Positions 14,185-23,109 of a DNA stretch of 64,000 bases are shown one piece after another. The position numbers and the translations under genes were made by a program. The notes under the pieces are model-generated. The model searched no databases. It was not told the origin of the DNA and saw nothing but the letters and a program-made list of their open reading frames with translations. The stretch covers positions 16,095-80,094 of the forward strand of contig NZ_KB893253.1 in NCBI RefSeq assembly GCF_000374065.1, written 5' to 3'. Numbering within the stretch: the first letter of the stretch is position 1; the number at the start of each line of letters is the position of its first letter. Source of the DNA: Spirosoma luteum DSM 19990. GTDB taxonomy: Bacteria > Bacteroidota > Bacteroidia > Cytophagales > Spirosomataceae.

Positions 14185-15959
14185 TCGTGTTGAGGTTTAA
14201 TTTGGCGTGTTTTGTGGTCCTGCTCAGGTAGTTGGCCAATTTTTGGTTTATTCTCCGGGTTAAGGGCCTGTTTTTCCTGTCGTCCCTCACCAGGTTGATG
14301 GCTCTGACTTCGTTGATTCCTTTCCGTTTGAATCCGTTCATCGAACTCGGGTGTTTGCATTGATTTAGTAGTAACACCCTGCTCAATGCGTATTTCTACC
14401 TGGGGCTTTAAAAAACCGAAGGGTTGCCGTTCGCTCAGGATGAACGATCTGGTTGCTCCCTCCCCTTCCGTCTGATGCTTCATCTGTTGCATCGAGCGGG
14501 CCATCATGATTGGCGAATTGCCGTTCACCAGGACAGATCCGGTGTCGTCCTTGATTATATACCGAAATTTCTGCCTTAAACTGACTTCCCGGCTCAACTC
14601 CTGATTGAAGTCTTTAGCACAGGACTTTTCCAGGTTGATACGCTGATCGAGTCCGGTAACCTCCAGGAGTAACTTGCTGACGGCCGATAGCGACGGACAT
14701 GCTTCCGGAATACTGATCTGAACCTGCTCCCCCGCCCGGCTCACGGTGATCAACTGGCTACTCAGTTCCTTTTGTCCCAACGTATCGCCATCAACGCGCG
14801 CAAACTGAGCCTGTACGTCTATGTTGAAATTATCAATCCGGGTCAAAAGCTTTTCACGAATAGGCCGGTAAACCTCCTGCTCGGGCAACAAATATCCTAC
14901 CCGGCCGGTCGTCGCTATCGTTGGACTCAAGGGGAATTTTACGGCCGTTAGCTGCTGAATGAATTGCAGGTCAAACCGGTGTCCAGATTCGTCATTATCA
15001 AACGCCAGGTGAATCCTCCAGTTGTCCGTTTTCTCAAACGAGCCAATGTAGCGGGCCATAGTGTTGACCTGCTGGGGGGTAAGCTGGCCACCGGTCGAGA
15101 AGTAAACCGAATCGAATTTGTCATTACCCTCGATACTGCGGAGCTGTCGATGAGAAATCACATCGATGGCACTTTCCATGACGTAAAAATGCTCGGTTTT
15201 AGGCGGAGGATTTGATACAAAGACGCTGCTGAGTCGGTCGCTACCGGGTGCGTGCAGTTTCACCTTATCATTACGCAGTTCCATACCCGTTACTTCAGTC
15301 GACTGCCCATTGAAATAGGGGAAAGCTACATTGGAGAACGTAAGGTACTTACGTTCTGGGTGCTCTTTCGCCGTCAGGAAGTTGTCTGCGTGGCCACTGG
15401 CTGGATCGAAATAGGTGATCTGGGAAACAACCTTTCCGGCAAATTCAGGCCGCTGTAACGTTTGAGCCCCAATGTGTCGCTGATTCAGGTAATTGTCCTT
15501 TTCCAGCGGCCGGATATCGAACTGTTCTTTGGTGAACGGCTGCTTGACGCCCTGCTCGGCTAGCTTGGTGGTGACCTTGCGGTTTTGGCTGACGTGCTGC
15601 GGGTCGATACGCAGGTAGTCATAAAGCACGTTGGTAATATTCTTAAACTCGTGCTCACCCGGTCGATTAAAGGTTGAAAAGACGGTTGATAGCCGGTTCC
15701 GGATAAAATCAATAATGGTACCTGAATCGGTAAAATCGCCAGCCCGTTGGTAGATCTGCTGAGCGGCATCCATCGGGTTTTTTATAATAATCGTGTCCCT
15801 GTAGCCCGGATGCTCCAGTACCGGTCGGCTTTTGCCCTTGTGTAGCTGCGGTTCGTATCCCCATTGAACGGCTAATTCAACAATGGAGACATTGGATCGC
15901 AATTCCTGAACGGGAATCAGGTTGGGAAAGCGCTCTTTTAACTCATCAAATTTTGTCAT
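14181..15959 (-). CDS. Toprim-domain plasmid primase-like protein
   Basis: 592 aa. The N-terminal ~250 residues resemble the zinc-less primase N-domain and DUF3991-like region of plasmid Toprim proteins. The Toprim core is Glu262 in FYVMESAIDVISH, then the acidic pair Asp321/Asp323 in LAFDNDESGHRFD. The last ~100 residues are Gln/Glu/Lys-rich and probably disordered. Such proteins can prime the transferred strand or plasmid replication in the recipient. It follows the DUF3945-like gene by 20 bp and overlaps the 200-aa gene. Confidence 0.75.
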   Translation of the reverse strand: MTKFDELKERFPNLIPVQELRSNVSIVELAVQWGYEPQLHKGKSRPVLEHPGYRDTIIIKNPMDAAQQIYQRAGDFTDSGTIIDFIRNRLSTVFSTFNRPGEHEFKNITNVLYDYLRIDPQHVSQNRKVTTKLAEQGVKQPFTKEQFDIRPLEKDNYLNQRHIGAQTLQRPEFAGKVVSQITYFDPASGHADNFLTAKEHPERKYLTFSNVAFPYFNGQSTEVTGMELRNDKVKLHAPGSDRLSSVFVSNPPPKTEHFYVMESAIDVISHRQLRSIEGNDKFDSVYFSTGGQLTPQQVNTMARYIGSFEKTDNWRIHLAFDNDESGHRFDLQFIQQLTAVKFPLSPTIATTGRVGYLLPEQEVYRPIREKLLTRIDNFNIDVQAQFARVDGDTLGQKELSSQLITVSRAGEQVQISIPEACPSLSAVSKLLLEVTGLDQRINLEKSCAKDFNQELSREVSLRQKFRYIIKDDTGSVLVNGNSPIMMARSMQQMKHQTEGEGATRSFILSERQPFGFLKPQVEIRIEQGVTTKSMQTPEFDERIQTERNQRSQSHQPGEGRQEKQALNPENKPKIGQLPEQDHKTRQIKPQHE

Positions 15960-15979
15960 AGTGGTGGTGGGTGTCTAGC

Positions 15980-16915
15980 TTACTGAAGACGCTGCTTGGG
16001 TGACCCTATTCTCTGCTCTGGTTTGCCCTCCAGTAACTGCTCCATGGTTTCCCGCTGGTGGTTACTGACCGTCGTTTGGCCGGTGCTCAGCTCCTGATTG
16101 CGGGTTACATCCGTTTTGGCTCCTTCATTGTTGAGGGCCAACTGCTGCCGATGATCATTGTCTGGCTTCAGACTGGGAGACAGGCGGCTGATGTCGGAAA
16201 ACTGGAGTTCTTTTTGGGCGGCTGAAATACTAACCGTGGCGGTAAAGGGTTCGCCCTGTTGATCCAGCAATCCACTCAGCCGAACGGCATGACCATTGGC
16301 CAGTTGCAGCTGCTGATCTTTGGTCAGGTCAATGCCCATTAATTTGGTGGGTAGTACTTCGGGCCGGATGCGCCATAGCTCGACCGTGTTGGTCTGCTCA
16401 TCGATGCGCAAATAGGTTGGGACGTATCCACCTTGATCGGCCATCAGAAAGGGCCGGGGTAAAGCGCCTTCCATCATTAATTGCTGTTTCTCCCCCTTCG
16501 ACAACCTGACGCCTTCTACTTCATCAGGAATGCTTATTTGCCCCTGGACTGGCGTAATCCAGATATCCGGGCCGTTCTCGGTCATGACTATACGTAACCG
16601 CCCTTCCAATTGCAGTTCTGGTGTAACCAGCACTTTTACGTTATCGGTTTTCTGACCACTGAACAGGGCTTCCTCCATCCGGGGATGTTTAGCCAGGTGA
16701 TCAGCCGGATAACCAAGCTGCGCTAACTTGGATTCGATCTGAGCCCGGTAAGGCTCCAGCTGCTGACGCATAACGGCCGAGGCTTCTTCAGCACTTAAAA
16801 AATTGTCAGACTGTGCATACTGCCAGGCCTGTTGACCCTGGAGTGAGGTGGGCGCAATGTTGTCTAAACCATCGGCCTGTGTTTGAGCGTACCCTACTGC
16901 TGGATTCATGGGCAT
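15980..16915 (-). CDS. DUF3945-like mobile-element protein, 311 aa
   Basis: I start at ATG 16913-16915 (MPMNPAVGYAQ). An upstream in-frame start at 17014 would add a Phe/Asn-rich stretch overlapping the regulatory repeats. The middle (IPDEVEGVRLSKGEKQQLMM, DLTKDQQLQLANGHAVRLSG) carries the DUF3945 pattern found in Bacteroidetes conjugative elements, in two related halves. The function is not established. First gene of a three-gene operon with the Toprim primase; divergent from the M23 peptidase gene. Confidence 0.7.
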   Translation of the reverse strand: MPMNPAVGYAQTQADGLDNIAPTSLQGQQAWQYAQSDNFLSAEEASAVMRQQLEPYRAQIESKLAQLGYPADHLAKHPRMEEALFSGQKTDNVKVLVTPELQLEGRLRIVMTENGPDIWITPVQGQISIPDEVEGVRLSKGEKQQLMMEGALPRPFLMADQGGYVPTYLRIDEQTNTVELWRIRPEVLPTKLMGIDLTKDQQLQLANGHAVRLSGLLDQQGEPFTATVSISAAQKELQFSDISRLSPSLKPDNDHRQQLALNNEGAKTDVTRNQELSTGQTTVSNHQRETMEQLLEGKPEQRIGSPKQRLQ

Positions 16916-16981
16916 AAAGGTTTTGGGTTGATTATCAATAAAGTTTGTGGTAAATGTAGGAAATATAAATATCCTAAAGTT

Positions 16982-17014
16982 AAAATATGCATTTTTGTTA
17001 CTCAAAATATGCAT
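16982..17014. promoter_or_regulatory. direct repeats in a divergent promoter region
   Basis: AAAATATGCAT occurs at 16982-16992 and 17004-17014, 22 bp apart (two helical turns). ATGCAT is itself palindromic. They lie between the divergent DUF3945-like and M23 genes, so one regulator could control both. The second copy overlaps ATG 17009 of the peptidase, which favours ATG 17018 as its real start. Confidence 0.5.
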
Positions 17015-17788
17015 ATTATGCTTATTACATTTAGGGGGTGTTCGCTTTCTGTCATTGGTTTACTTGCCTGGGTTCAGACCAGTGTAGGCCAAACTGGTCT
17101 GAGTAAGTCTGACGGGGCTTTTCCCGCTATTGATTCGCTTGCCCAGGAAACGACAATACCGCTTTCGGACTCACTGATGCGCGTGCGTGATTCGCTGGAG
17201 GTTGTTCTTTTGCGGACAACTAAAACCTATCAACAAGTTGAACGCCTGGTGGACAGATTCCCGCCTGAATCGAAATATCTGGATTTGTTGCCCTCGGTCT
17301 TGCCGGTTGACGTTCCCTTGCAGGCATTCCGCATCAGCTCTCCTTTCGGACTGCGCCTGCACCCGATCCACCGGCAAAAGAGATTTCACGGCGGTGTCGA
17401 CGTAAAGGCTCCCCTGGGGATGTCCGTAAAAGCTACTGCTGCCGGCATCGTCAAGCGAGTGGGACATGACCCTGCTTTAGGCGTTTTTGTGCAGCTACAG
17501 CACGCGTTTGGCTTCGAGACGACCTATGGACACTTAACCGGCTATTGCGTGAAGCCTGGGCAATCGTTGACGCGAAATCAGGAGTTGGGCCGGGTAGGTC
17601 AAACGGGCCTGGCCACTGGGCCCCATCTACATTACGTAATAAAGAAAAACGGGTCTGTTGTGGACCCGTTTGACTTCTGTTTTTTACTCCGCCGTCGGCT
17701 CTGGTTCTATGAGGTAAAATCAAAGACCAAAGGCGCTTCGGCGTCCGTGCCTGAAGGGGCAAACTGCTTATTTTCCAAAGAAGAATAG
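17009..17788 (+). CDS. M23-family peptidoglycan endopeptidase (LytM-like)
   Basis: 259 aa from ATG 17009, or 256 from 17018; longer upstream frames lack a signal sequence. A signal peptide (RGCSLSVIGLLAWVQTSVGQ) precedes a linker and the LytM domain. Zinc ligands are His127 and Asp131 in RFHGGVDVKAP and His208 in GPHLHYV, with catalytic His206. Family enzymes cut peptide crosslinks of peptidoglycan; within a conjugation region the likely role is local wall opening for the secretion channel. The last 82 bp overlap the convergent XRE gene. Confidence 0.85.
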   Translation: MHIMLITFRGCSLSVIGLLAWVQTSVGQTGLSKSDGAFPAIDSLAQETTIPLSDSLMRVRDSLEVVLLRTTKTYQQVERLVDRFPPESKYLDLLPSVLPVDVPLQAFRISSPFGLRLHPIHRQKRFHGGVDVKAPLGMSVKATAAGIVKRVGHDPALGVFVQLQHAFGFETTYGHLTGYCVKPGQSLTRNQELGRVGQTGLATGPHLHYVIKKNGSVVDPFDFCFLLRRRLWFYEVKSKTKGASASVPEGANCLFSKEE

Positions 17789-18150
17789 CCAAGACGGGTT
17801 AAATGAGTTGTCAGCTCTGAATAATCCTCCTGAAGGCGACTTGTTAACTTCTTGATCATTTCACTAATGACCAGCGCGTCATCGCCTGATGCTACTCTCA
17901 TCGGTATATTCGCATTGTCCGGAAAAAGTATCCAGTCAAGGTTATAGCCATGGGTTCGGTAAAAGAGTAACAGGATTATCATTGAAACGATTGCCCCATT
18001 CCCGTGTTCCAGGCGAATCATTTTATGGAAAGGAATGCCCGTATTGTCGGCTAGGTCCTGGATGGTTAGGTTACCGCCCTGCTGTTCGCCCAGGTGTTTG
18101 CGCAAGCTAACCAGTCGCTGCGAAATGACGGCCATGTCTACATCTCCCAT
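17707..18150 (-). CDS. XRE-family HTH regulator-like protein, 147 aa
   Basis: Residues ~8-55 (ISQRLVSLRKHLGEQQGGNL, then TIQDLADNTGIPFHKMIRLE) form a Cro/C1-type helix-turn-helix. A helical C-terminal part follows (ISEMIKKLTSRLQEDYSELT). Its ATG overlaps the coupling-protein stop by 1 bp, so it is the last gene of the mob operon. It may regulate transfer genes; the dyads at 24832 are one possible target. Its 3' end overlaps the M23 gene tail-to-tail by 82 bp. Confidence 0.7.
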   Translation of the reverse strand: MGDVDMAVISQRLVSLRKHLGEQQGGNLTIQDLADNTGIPFHKMIRLEHGNGAIVSMIILLLFYRTHGYNLDWILFPDNANIPMRVASGDDALVISEMIKKLTSRLQEDYSELTTHLTRLGYSSLENKQFAPSGTDAEAPLVFDFTS

Positions 18151-20138
18151 TACTTCTTGTATTTATCATTGAGACGACCGAGTTCTGAGGCAACCAGGTT
18201 AGCCACTTCCAGCTTGATTTCTTGGTAGTTGACCTCCACCTTGGCCATCATTTTCTCGTCGTCTTTGGCAAAAATAGAAAAGTTGGGCAATTCCTTCGCT
18301 TTTTGTTCTTTCTCGAAATCGGCTACATCAATCGCAACTTTGGCGTGAAAGGCCTTTTTATCGCTCTCCTGACCCACGTAATCGGACAATACACCAACCA
18401 TCCAGCCCTGGCTCAGCTGAGAAATTTTAGCGGCTGGCACCATCCAGTTCAATTCCGTTGAAAAGCCGTGCGTGGTATCCTCCGACTGCACGTTGATACT
18501 TTCTTTTCGCTGCACGTTTTTGCCAATCCGGTTCTGCATGGCCTCCGCCGTTTTGTCAAAGACCTGCCCCGAAATGATGTTACCACAGGTATTTTTGATC
18601 GCTTCGGCTTCTTTGTTGCCGTAGTCTTTCTCCAGCTGGGAAAAGTCCTGCATACCGATTGTAACGGCTACCTTGTTACTGCGAGCCGTCTGAATCAGCT
18701 CACCAATCCCTTTAAAATAAATAGTGGGTAATTCGTCGACGATTAACGATGAGGGGTGTTGACCCGACTTGTTGATCAGGCTCATAATGCGATAATTATA
18801 GAGCCCCAGGGCCGCGCCGTACGTCTCCTTCACAGTCTGATTATTTCCCAGACAAAGAATTTTTGGTTCTTTCGGATCATTGATTTCGAGCGAAAATTCA
18901 TGCGCACTCATGGTCCAGTACAGAGCTGGGCTTGCCAGCCTGGCTAAGGCAATCTGTGCGGTCGATATCTGCCCCTCCAGCTGATCGACGGCCCCTCCCT
19001 GAGCTGCTGAAGCAAAGGGAACCGTCAGGGGCGTCAGATCAGGGTGGTCCATCAGGATGGGAATGATTTCCCGGTAGTTGCGCGTGGCCAGCTCGATCAG
19101 GTGGGGAAACGTGCAGTACTGTCCTTTATCGTAGGTTCGCAGAAACCAGATCAGGGCCGCTACGTAGTTGATGGGGGATTCTACGAAATATTCACCCTGC
19201 TTTTCAATCCACTTGCGGTTGAGGTTCATCAGGGTCATTCGTGAGGTTTCAATCGCGTGCGATATCGTCGGTAAATAGCTGGGATGAATCGGATTGCTTC
19301 GATGCGACTTACGGGGATCATCGAAATTGATGCAGTAGAATTTCATCTTTTCGGGTAGCTTCTTCTGATGACGTATTAAGGCGTTATAGGTGACCATGGT
19401 AAGTGACGGGTATTTGAAATCATAGACATACATGGCCAGTCCTTTTTCCATGTGTTGCCGAATGACGGAATGAATGATACCGAATGTCTTTCCTGATCCG
19501 GGTGACCCCATCAACAGCAGTGCCCGGTCCGTTGCTGTAATATTGAGCCAACCTTTTCGCTTGCCCTCAAATTCGTACTCGGTTGGAATGTTTACCGAGC
19601 GGGGGTTAGCCAGCAGCCGCTCCTCCTGGGGGAAGGTTTCATTCCTGGTGTTGAACCGATCCTTGCCGATGGTAGAAAATAATAGTCGTTTGATTCCCTG
19701 AGTCCCTTTGATCAGGTAAAGCATGCCGGCAACGGTCATAACCAGGTAAACGATACTCAGGCTATTGACATCCATGTAACGCAGGAGCCAAACGCTATTG
19801 CTTCTCAGGATAAGCGTACTGCCAACGTACAATATAACGCCTATGATAACAGCCCTGAAGACGGAACCGGCCTGTAGCGTCATTGACTTTACGCCGTGGC
19901 TGGTTGTACCGTAAGCCGTAATGCAGGCTCCCCCCAAAAGTTTTAAGGTCCACGGCGTGGCAAACACTTTTGAATTGGCCGTTGCCTTATTTAGGATACT
20001 GTCTGAGTAAGGATTTGCCAGACCAAGGCTTGAAAAGAAGGTGTAGAGTTCTACATACAAATGCAGACCCAGGAAGGCCAGTCCGGCCCATAAAAACATC
20101 TCCAGCTGGTTATTATAATTTCTACGTTCGTCTCTCAT
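18150..20138 (-). CDS. type IV coupling protein (VirD4/TraG family)
   Basis: 662 aa. The inner-membrane ATPase links the relaxosome to the secretion channel. N-terminal hydrophobic segments (~16-36, 95-112, 127-144) anchor it. Walker A is GSPGSGKT at 211-218, and Walker B is SLIVDELPT around residue 465. Length and order (membrane part, RecA-like domain, all-alpha insert) fit the family. It overlaps the relaxase stop by 4 bp. Not to be confused with the VirB4-like gene at 25770, also called TraG in Bacteroides elements. Confidence 0.92.
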   Translation of the reverse strand: MRDERRNYNNQLEMFLWAGLAFLGLHLYVELYTFFSSLGLANPYSDSILNKATANSKVFATPWTLKLLGGACITAYGTTSHGVKSMTLQAGSVFRAVIIGVILYVGSTLILRSNSVWLLRYMDVNSLSIVYLVMTVAGMLYLIKGTQGIKRLLFSTIGKDRFNTRNETFPQEERLLANPRSVNIPTEYEFEGKRKGWLNITATDRALLLMGSPGSGKTFGIIHSVIRQHMEKGLAMYVYDFKYPSLTMVTYNALIRHQKKLPEKMKFYCINFDDPRKSHRSNPIHPSYLPTISHAIETSRMTLMNLNRKWIEKQGEYFVESPINYVAALIWFLRTYDKGQYCTFPHLIELATRNYREIIPILMDHPDLTPLTVPFASAAQGGAVDQLEGQISTAQIALARLASPALYWTMSAHEFSLEINDPKEPKILCLGNNQTVKETYGAALGLYNYRIMSLINKSGQHPSSLIVDELPTIYFKGIGELIQTARSNKVAVTIGMQDFSQLEKDYGNKEAEAIKNTCGNIISGQVFDKTAEAMQNRIGKNVQRKESINVQSEDTTHGFSTELNWMVPAAKISQLSQGWMVGVLSDYVGQESDKKAFHAKVAIDVADFEKEQKAKELPNFSIFAKDDEKMMAKVEVNYQEIKLEVANLVASELGRLNDKYKK

Positions 20139-21445
20139 GATAATCGGGGTTTACGGTTTTTTCGGAGCATTTTCTTTAAATCCTGTTCACTATCCTGCGT
20201 CGTGCTGGTATCCCCAAGGGCATACAGCAATTGACGCATGAGGTCAACATGAGTACTGGATGATTCTTCGGACTTGGGTTTCGAGCTTCGTTCCTGAGCG
20301 GGAGCCTGATCGGTGGGCTGCTGCGGTTTAGATTGCCTGCCCTCCCCTGCCGCGGTTCGCTCGACGCGTTGTTTCTCGGTCCTGACTTCCCGGACGCTGG
20401 GCGGCTGGTAGGTTTCCCCTAAAGCGGCTTTTAACGAGCCTGCGGTCAAGGATTTGCCCAGTTCGCTACCCGTGTAGACAATCCGCTGTTTGGTATCGAT
20501 GTAGGAGATCCCGAACAAATTGCCATCCTTTCCCAGGTGCGGAATGACCTCCACGCCCATCCGGGATAATCGCTGTTGAAAGTCATCCCAGTTTTTACTC
20601 TGACCAAGCTGGCCATCGGCGGCTTTGCGTAAGGGACCGATTCGGTCCCCTTTAATTTTCTTGCCGGCACTGATCCGGCGCTCGATGGTTTCCCGGGTTG
20701 GTCGGTAAGCCAGGCTACTGGCCTTGATGGCGGCTCCCAGTTGATTGCCATGGGCATCAATGGCCGAATACTTCAGCCCTGGCTTTTGACCGTCCAGCGG
20801 GATTTCAGTTGCCTGTACATGGTAGATTTTCAGCAGCTGGTTAAACTGGGCAAACGTGCTGAACGAGAAGTCTTTTAGAATCCCCTGCACGACGGCCGAG
20901 ATACCGGCTTTCAAATCACCCTTGCCATACTCGACGGGTTTAAGCTCAGCCCGCTCCGGACGCAAGCCAACCTTTTCCGCCATTTGCAAACCAAACTCCT
21001 TCTCGATCTGCTGACGTAGTTTATTACTGCGTTCCCGTTCGTAGCTATCCGGTATCTTTTTACCAATCTCATCCACCCGCACGGAAACGATGTGCACGTG
21101 GGGATGCTCGGTATCGTGATGCTGGTAAACCGCATAGGGCTGACGGCCGTAGCCCATCCCCTGCATGTACTGATCAGCGATGGCTAGCAGATCCTGCGCT
21201 GGTACGAGTTCACCCTTGGCCAGTGCCAGACTCACGTGAAAAGTCGGCAGTTTGATCCGTTCGTTGAGGGCTGCCCTACCCTCCAGTTTATCGGCTACCA
21301 TGGTTGGTGTCAGGTTTTGTGGCGCGACCCGAATGCCTTCAAAGTTGCGGATGGCCAGTCGGTCTGCTTCCCCTTTCCCAACCTTCTGCTCGTTGTAAAA
21401 TACGGCACCGGCGGGTGAGCTTCCGCTACTGATTCGCGTGATCAT
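20135..21445 (-). CDS. mobB: MOB-type relaxase (MobB/Relaxase PF03432-like)
   Basis: 436 aa. It nicks oriT and pilots the single strand. The N-terminal catalytic tyrosine is probably Tyr17 in GAVFYNEQKV. The metal-binding histidine motif is YQHHDTEHPHVHIV (His109/110, His114, His116, His118). The C-terminal ~100 residues are charged and Gln/Ser-rich, ending in RKNRKPRLS. It overlaps the MobC-like gene by 20 bp and the coupling protein by 4 bp, forming a compact mob operon. Confidence 0.92.
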   Translation of the reverse strand: MITRISSGSSPAGAVFYNEQKVGKGEADRLAIRNFEGIRVAPQNLTPTMVADKLEGRAALNERIKLPTFHVSLALAKGELVPAQDLLAIADQYMQGMGYGRQPYAVYQHHDTEHPHVHIVSVRVDEIGKKIPDSYERERSNKLRQQIEKEFGLQMAEKVGLRPERAELKPVEYGKGDLKAGISAVVQGILKDFSFSTFAQFNQLLKIYHVQATEIPLDGQKPGLKYSAIDAHGNQLGAAIKASSLAYRPTRETIERRISAGKKIKGDRIGPLRKAADGQLGQSKNWDDFQQRLSRMGVEVIPHLGKDGNLFGISYIDTKQRIVYTGSELGKSLTAGSLKAALGETYQPPSVREVRTEKQRVERTAAGEGRQSKPQQPTDQAPAQERSSKPKSEESSSTHVDLMRQLLYALGDTSTTQDSEQDLKKMLRKNRKPRLS

Positions 21446-21875
21446 AGCTCGCCTGATCTGTCAGTTCATTCTGTCCACAAACCCTACCCATCAATGTGCG
21501 TAGCTGAGCCTCCAGCTGACTCATGTTTTCGCTCATCTGGTTAACGTCACGCTGCAAATCATGATAATCCGTTGTGCTGTTAATACGCCTGGATGATTGG
21601 TTAATGTTGACGCCAATACGCAACAAATCGCTTCGCATTTCGCGCAATAGCGAGAGGGCAATATCCTGGTAAGTCTCCATCTGGGTTTTCATTAACAGGG
21701 GTTTTTCCAAACAAACCGAGCGTACAAAACTTGATATGTCAGGAGACATTGTTTTTGATTTACGCATCTCCAGGGCCTTGTATTCATCACTCTTGAAGCG
21801 AACCTGAACGAACCGTTCCCGCTTTTCATCTTCTGGCTTTTTGGGTGCCCCACCCTTGTAAAATTGTTTCTCCAT
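21426..21875 (-). CDS. MobC-like relaxosome accessory protein
   Basis: 149 aa, basic N-terminus (YKGGAPKKPEDEKRERFVQV) leading into a ribbon-helix-helix-like segment (RFKSDEYKALEMRKSKTMSP). The middle has the NINQSSRRIN pattern typical of bacterial MobC-type mobilisation proteins (G-x-N-x-N-Q). The C-terminal part is a coiled coil. Such proteins bind oriT and aid the relaxase, which follows with a 20-bp overlap. oriT is expected just upstream (21880-22050). Confidence 0.82.
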   Translation of the reverse strand: MEKQFYKGGAPKKPEDEKRERFVQVRFKSDEYKALEMRKSKTMSPDISSFVRSVCLEKPLLMKTQMETYQDIALSLLREMRSDLLRIGVNINQSSRRINSTTDYHDLQRDVNQMSENMSQLEAQLRTLMGRVCGQNELTDQASYDHANQ

Positions 21876-21948
21876 GTGATTGATTTGGGTTTAACGGGCC
21901 GACTTCGGAGGCCCATTGTATGAATGACCGCCCTGAGGTGGTCAGAAG

Positions 21949-21966
21949 TTTTTGTCATGACAAAAA
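21949..21966. other. 18-bp perfect palindrome, oriT candidate region
   Basis: TTTTTGTCATGACAAAAA (21949-21966) is a perfect palindrome 74 bp upstream of the MobC-like gene and contains two opposed TGTCA boxes. oriT regions usually lie next to mobC and carry such dyads, so this is the best candidate for a relaxosome site in the window. No nick-site consensus is identifiable by eye. Confidence 0.5.
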
Positions 21967-22048
21967 CACATCTTGCTTTTGCCGCCAGCAAACTTTTTTC
22001 TAAGGCTGGCTTTGGGAGTGACTAGGCCTTATTTAGCCTTGTTTTCTT

Positions 22049-22305
22049 TGTCACTTTGTCAACTAGTCATTTTGTCATTAACGTGATAGGTCAAGACTAT
22101 CCAGTTAGACCTTGGAGTAAGTAATGGATTAGTCACTTTAACGTTTAGTCATTTTGTTATTTAGGTGACTTGTCAACATAATGACAGATGAGCGTCAATA
22201 AGTTGACAAAGATTTTTGTTGTTAAGTTGACTTGTCATTTTGTCAACAAAATGATTGACAAAAAACATTGTCAACAAAAAACATTGTCAATCAATAATTT
22301 TGTCA
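22049..22305. repeat. TGTCA-box array upstream of parA (parS/centromere or oriT)
   Basis: TGTCA, or its complement TGACA, starts at 22049, 22057, 22073, 22171, 22182(-), 22204(-), 22233, 22241, 22256(-), 22269, 22285 and 22301, usually as TTGTCA. Spacings of 8 and 16 bp recur (22049-22057-22073; 22233-22241; 22269-22285-22301). ACATTGTCAA repeats 16 bp apart. Short phased boxes just before parA are the layout of plasmid partition sites bound by a ribbon-helix-helix or ParB-type protein. The alternative is an oriT accessory array. Confidence 0.75.
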
Positions 22306-22338
22306 TTTCTTTGACCCGATAATCAAAGACAGAACCTT

Positions 22339-23109
22339 ATGACTACCCAATCTTCGCAGCCCAAACCGGTGGCTGTCGCCGGGCAATCCAGCCCGCCCCT
22401 GATCCTTGCGTTCGCTACCCAAAAGGGTGGAATGGGAAAAACAACACTGTCCGTTCTGGTGGCCTCATGGCTGCATTACAAGCGCCGAATTAAGGTGGCT
22501 TTGCTGGACGTCGACGGCTCCCAATTATCGGTTTACAATCAGCGCCTGCACGAGCATGAACACCTCGACGAGGAAGCGGCTTCGCGTTTCGATGAGCAGG
22601 GAGTGGAGCCCTATGCCATTCTCTCCGGAACGCCTGGCGATGTGCCGGCACTACTGGCTGAATTACCCGATGACGTAAGGCTGGTGCTGATCGATATGCC
22701 AGGTAGTATCGATGTGGACGGCTACGAGACGGCCATTGGAAAACTGGACTACCTGATCGTTCCCATGGAAACCTCGCGGTATGCAGTAACGACGGGTTTC
22801 AGCTACCTAAATGCTATTCGACAGATTGATTTGTTACCGGCTGATCGTTGCCGAATTGTCTGGAATAAATACAAGCCTTCGCGGGATGGTGAGGTAGCCG
22901 ATCAACTGGAAGAACGATTTGCCGAATATGGATTTACCTGCCTCAAGAGCCGAATTCCGCAGCGAGATTCCTATCAGGATTCCGCTAACCTGTCAACCCT
23001 TTTTCCCATGCCTGCCCCTTACCTGCGCAACAGTGGACTAAAGGACCTGTTTATTGAAATCGAAGACCTTTTACCAACCATTGAAGCTCATGGCCAAATC
23101 CGAGAATAA
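22339..23109 (+). CDS. parA: ParA-family partition ATPase
   Basis: 256 aa. The deviant Walker A KGGMGKTT (residues 29-36), the A'-box LLDVDGSQ and the Walker B LVLIDMPGS fit ParA/MinD ATPases that move plasmid copies apart. It occupies the place of TraA in Bacteroides conjugative elements. No N-terminal HTH is present, so a separate protein should bind the centromere; the next gene overlaps by 20 bp and is the natural partner. The TGTCA array immediately upstream is the likely site and autoregulatory operator. Confidence 0.9.
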   Translation: MTTQSSQPKPVAVAGQSSPPLILAFATQKGGMGKTTLSVLVASWLHYKRRIKVALLDVDGSQLSVYNQRLHEHEHLDEEAASRFDEQGVEPYAILSGTPGDVPALLAELPDDVRLVLIDMPGSIDVDGYETAIGKLDYLIVPMETSRYAVTTGFSYLNAIRQIDLLPADRCRIVWNKYKPSRDGEVADQLEERFAEYGFTCLKSRIPQRDSYQDSANLSTLFPMPAPYLRNSGLKDLFIEIEDLLPTIEAHGQIRE

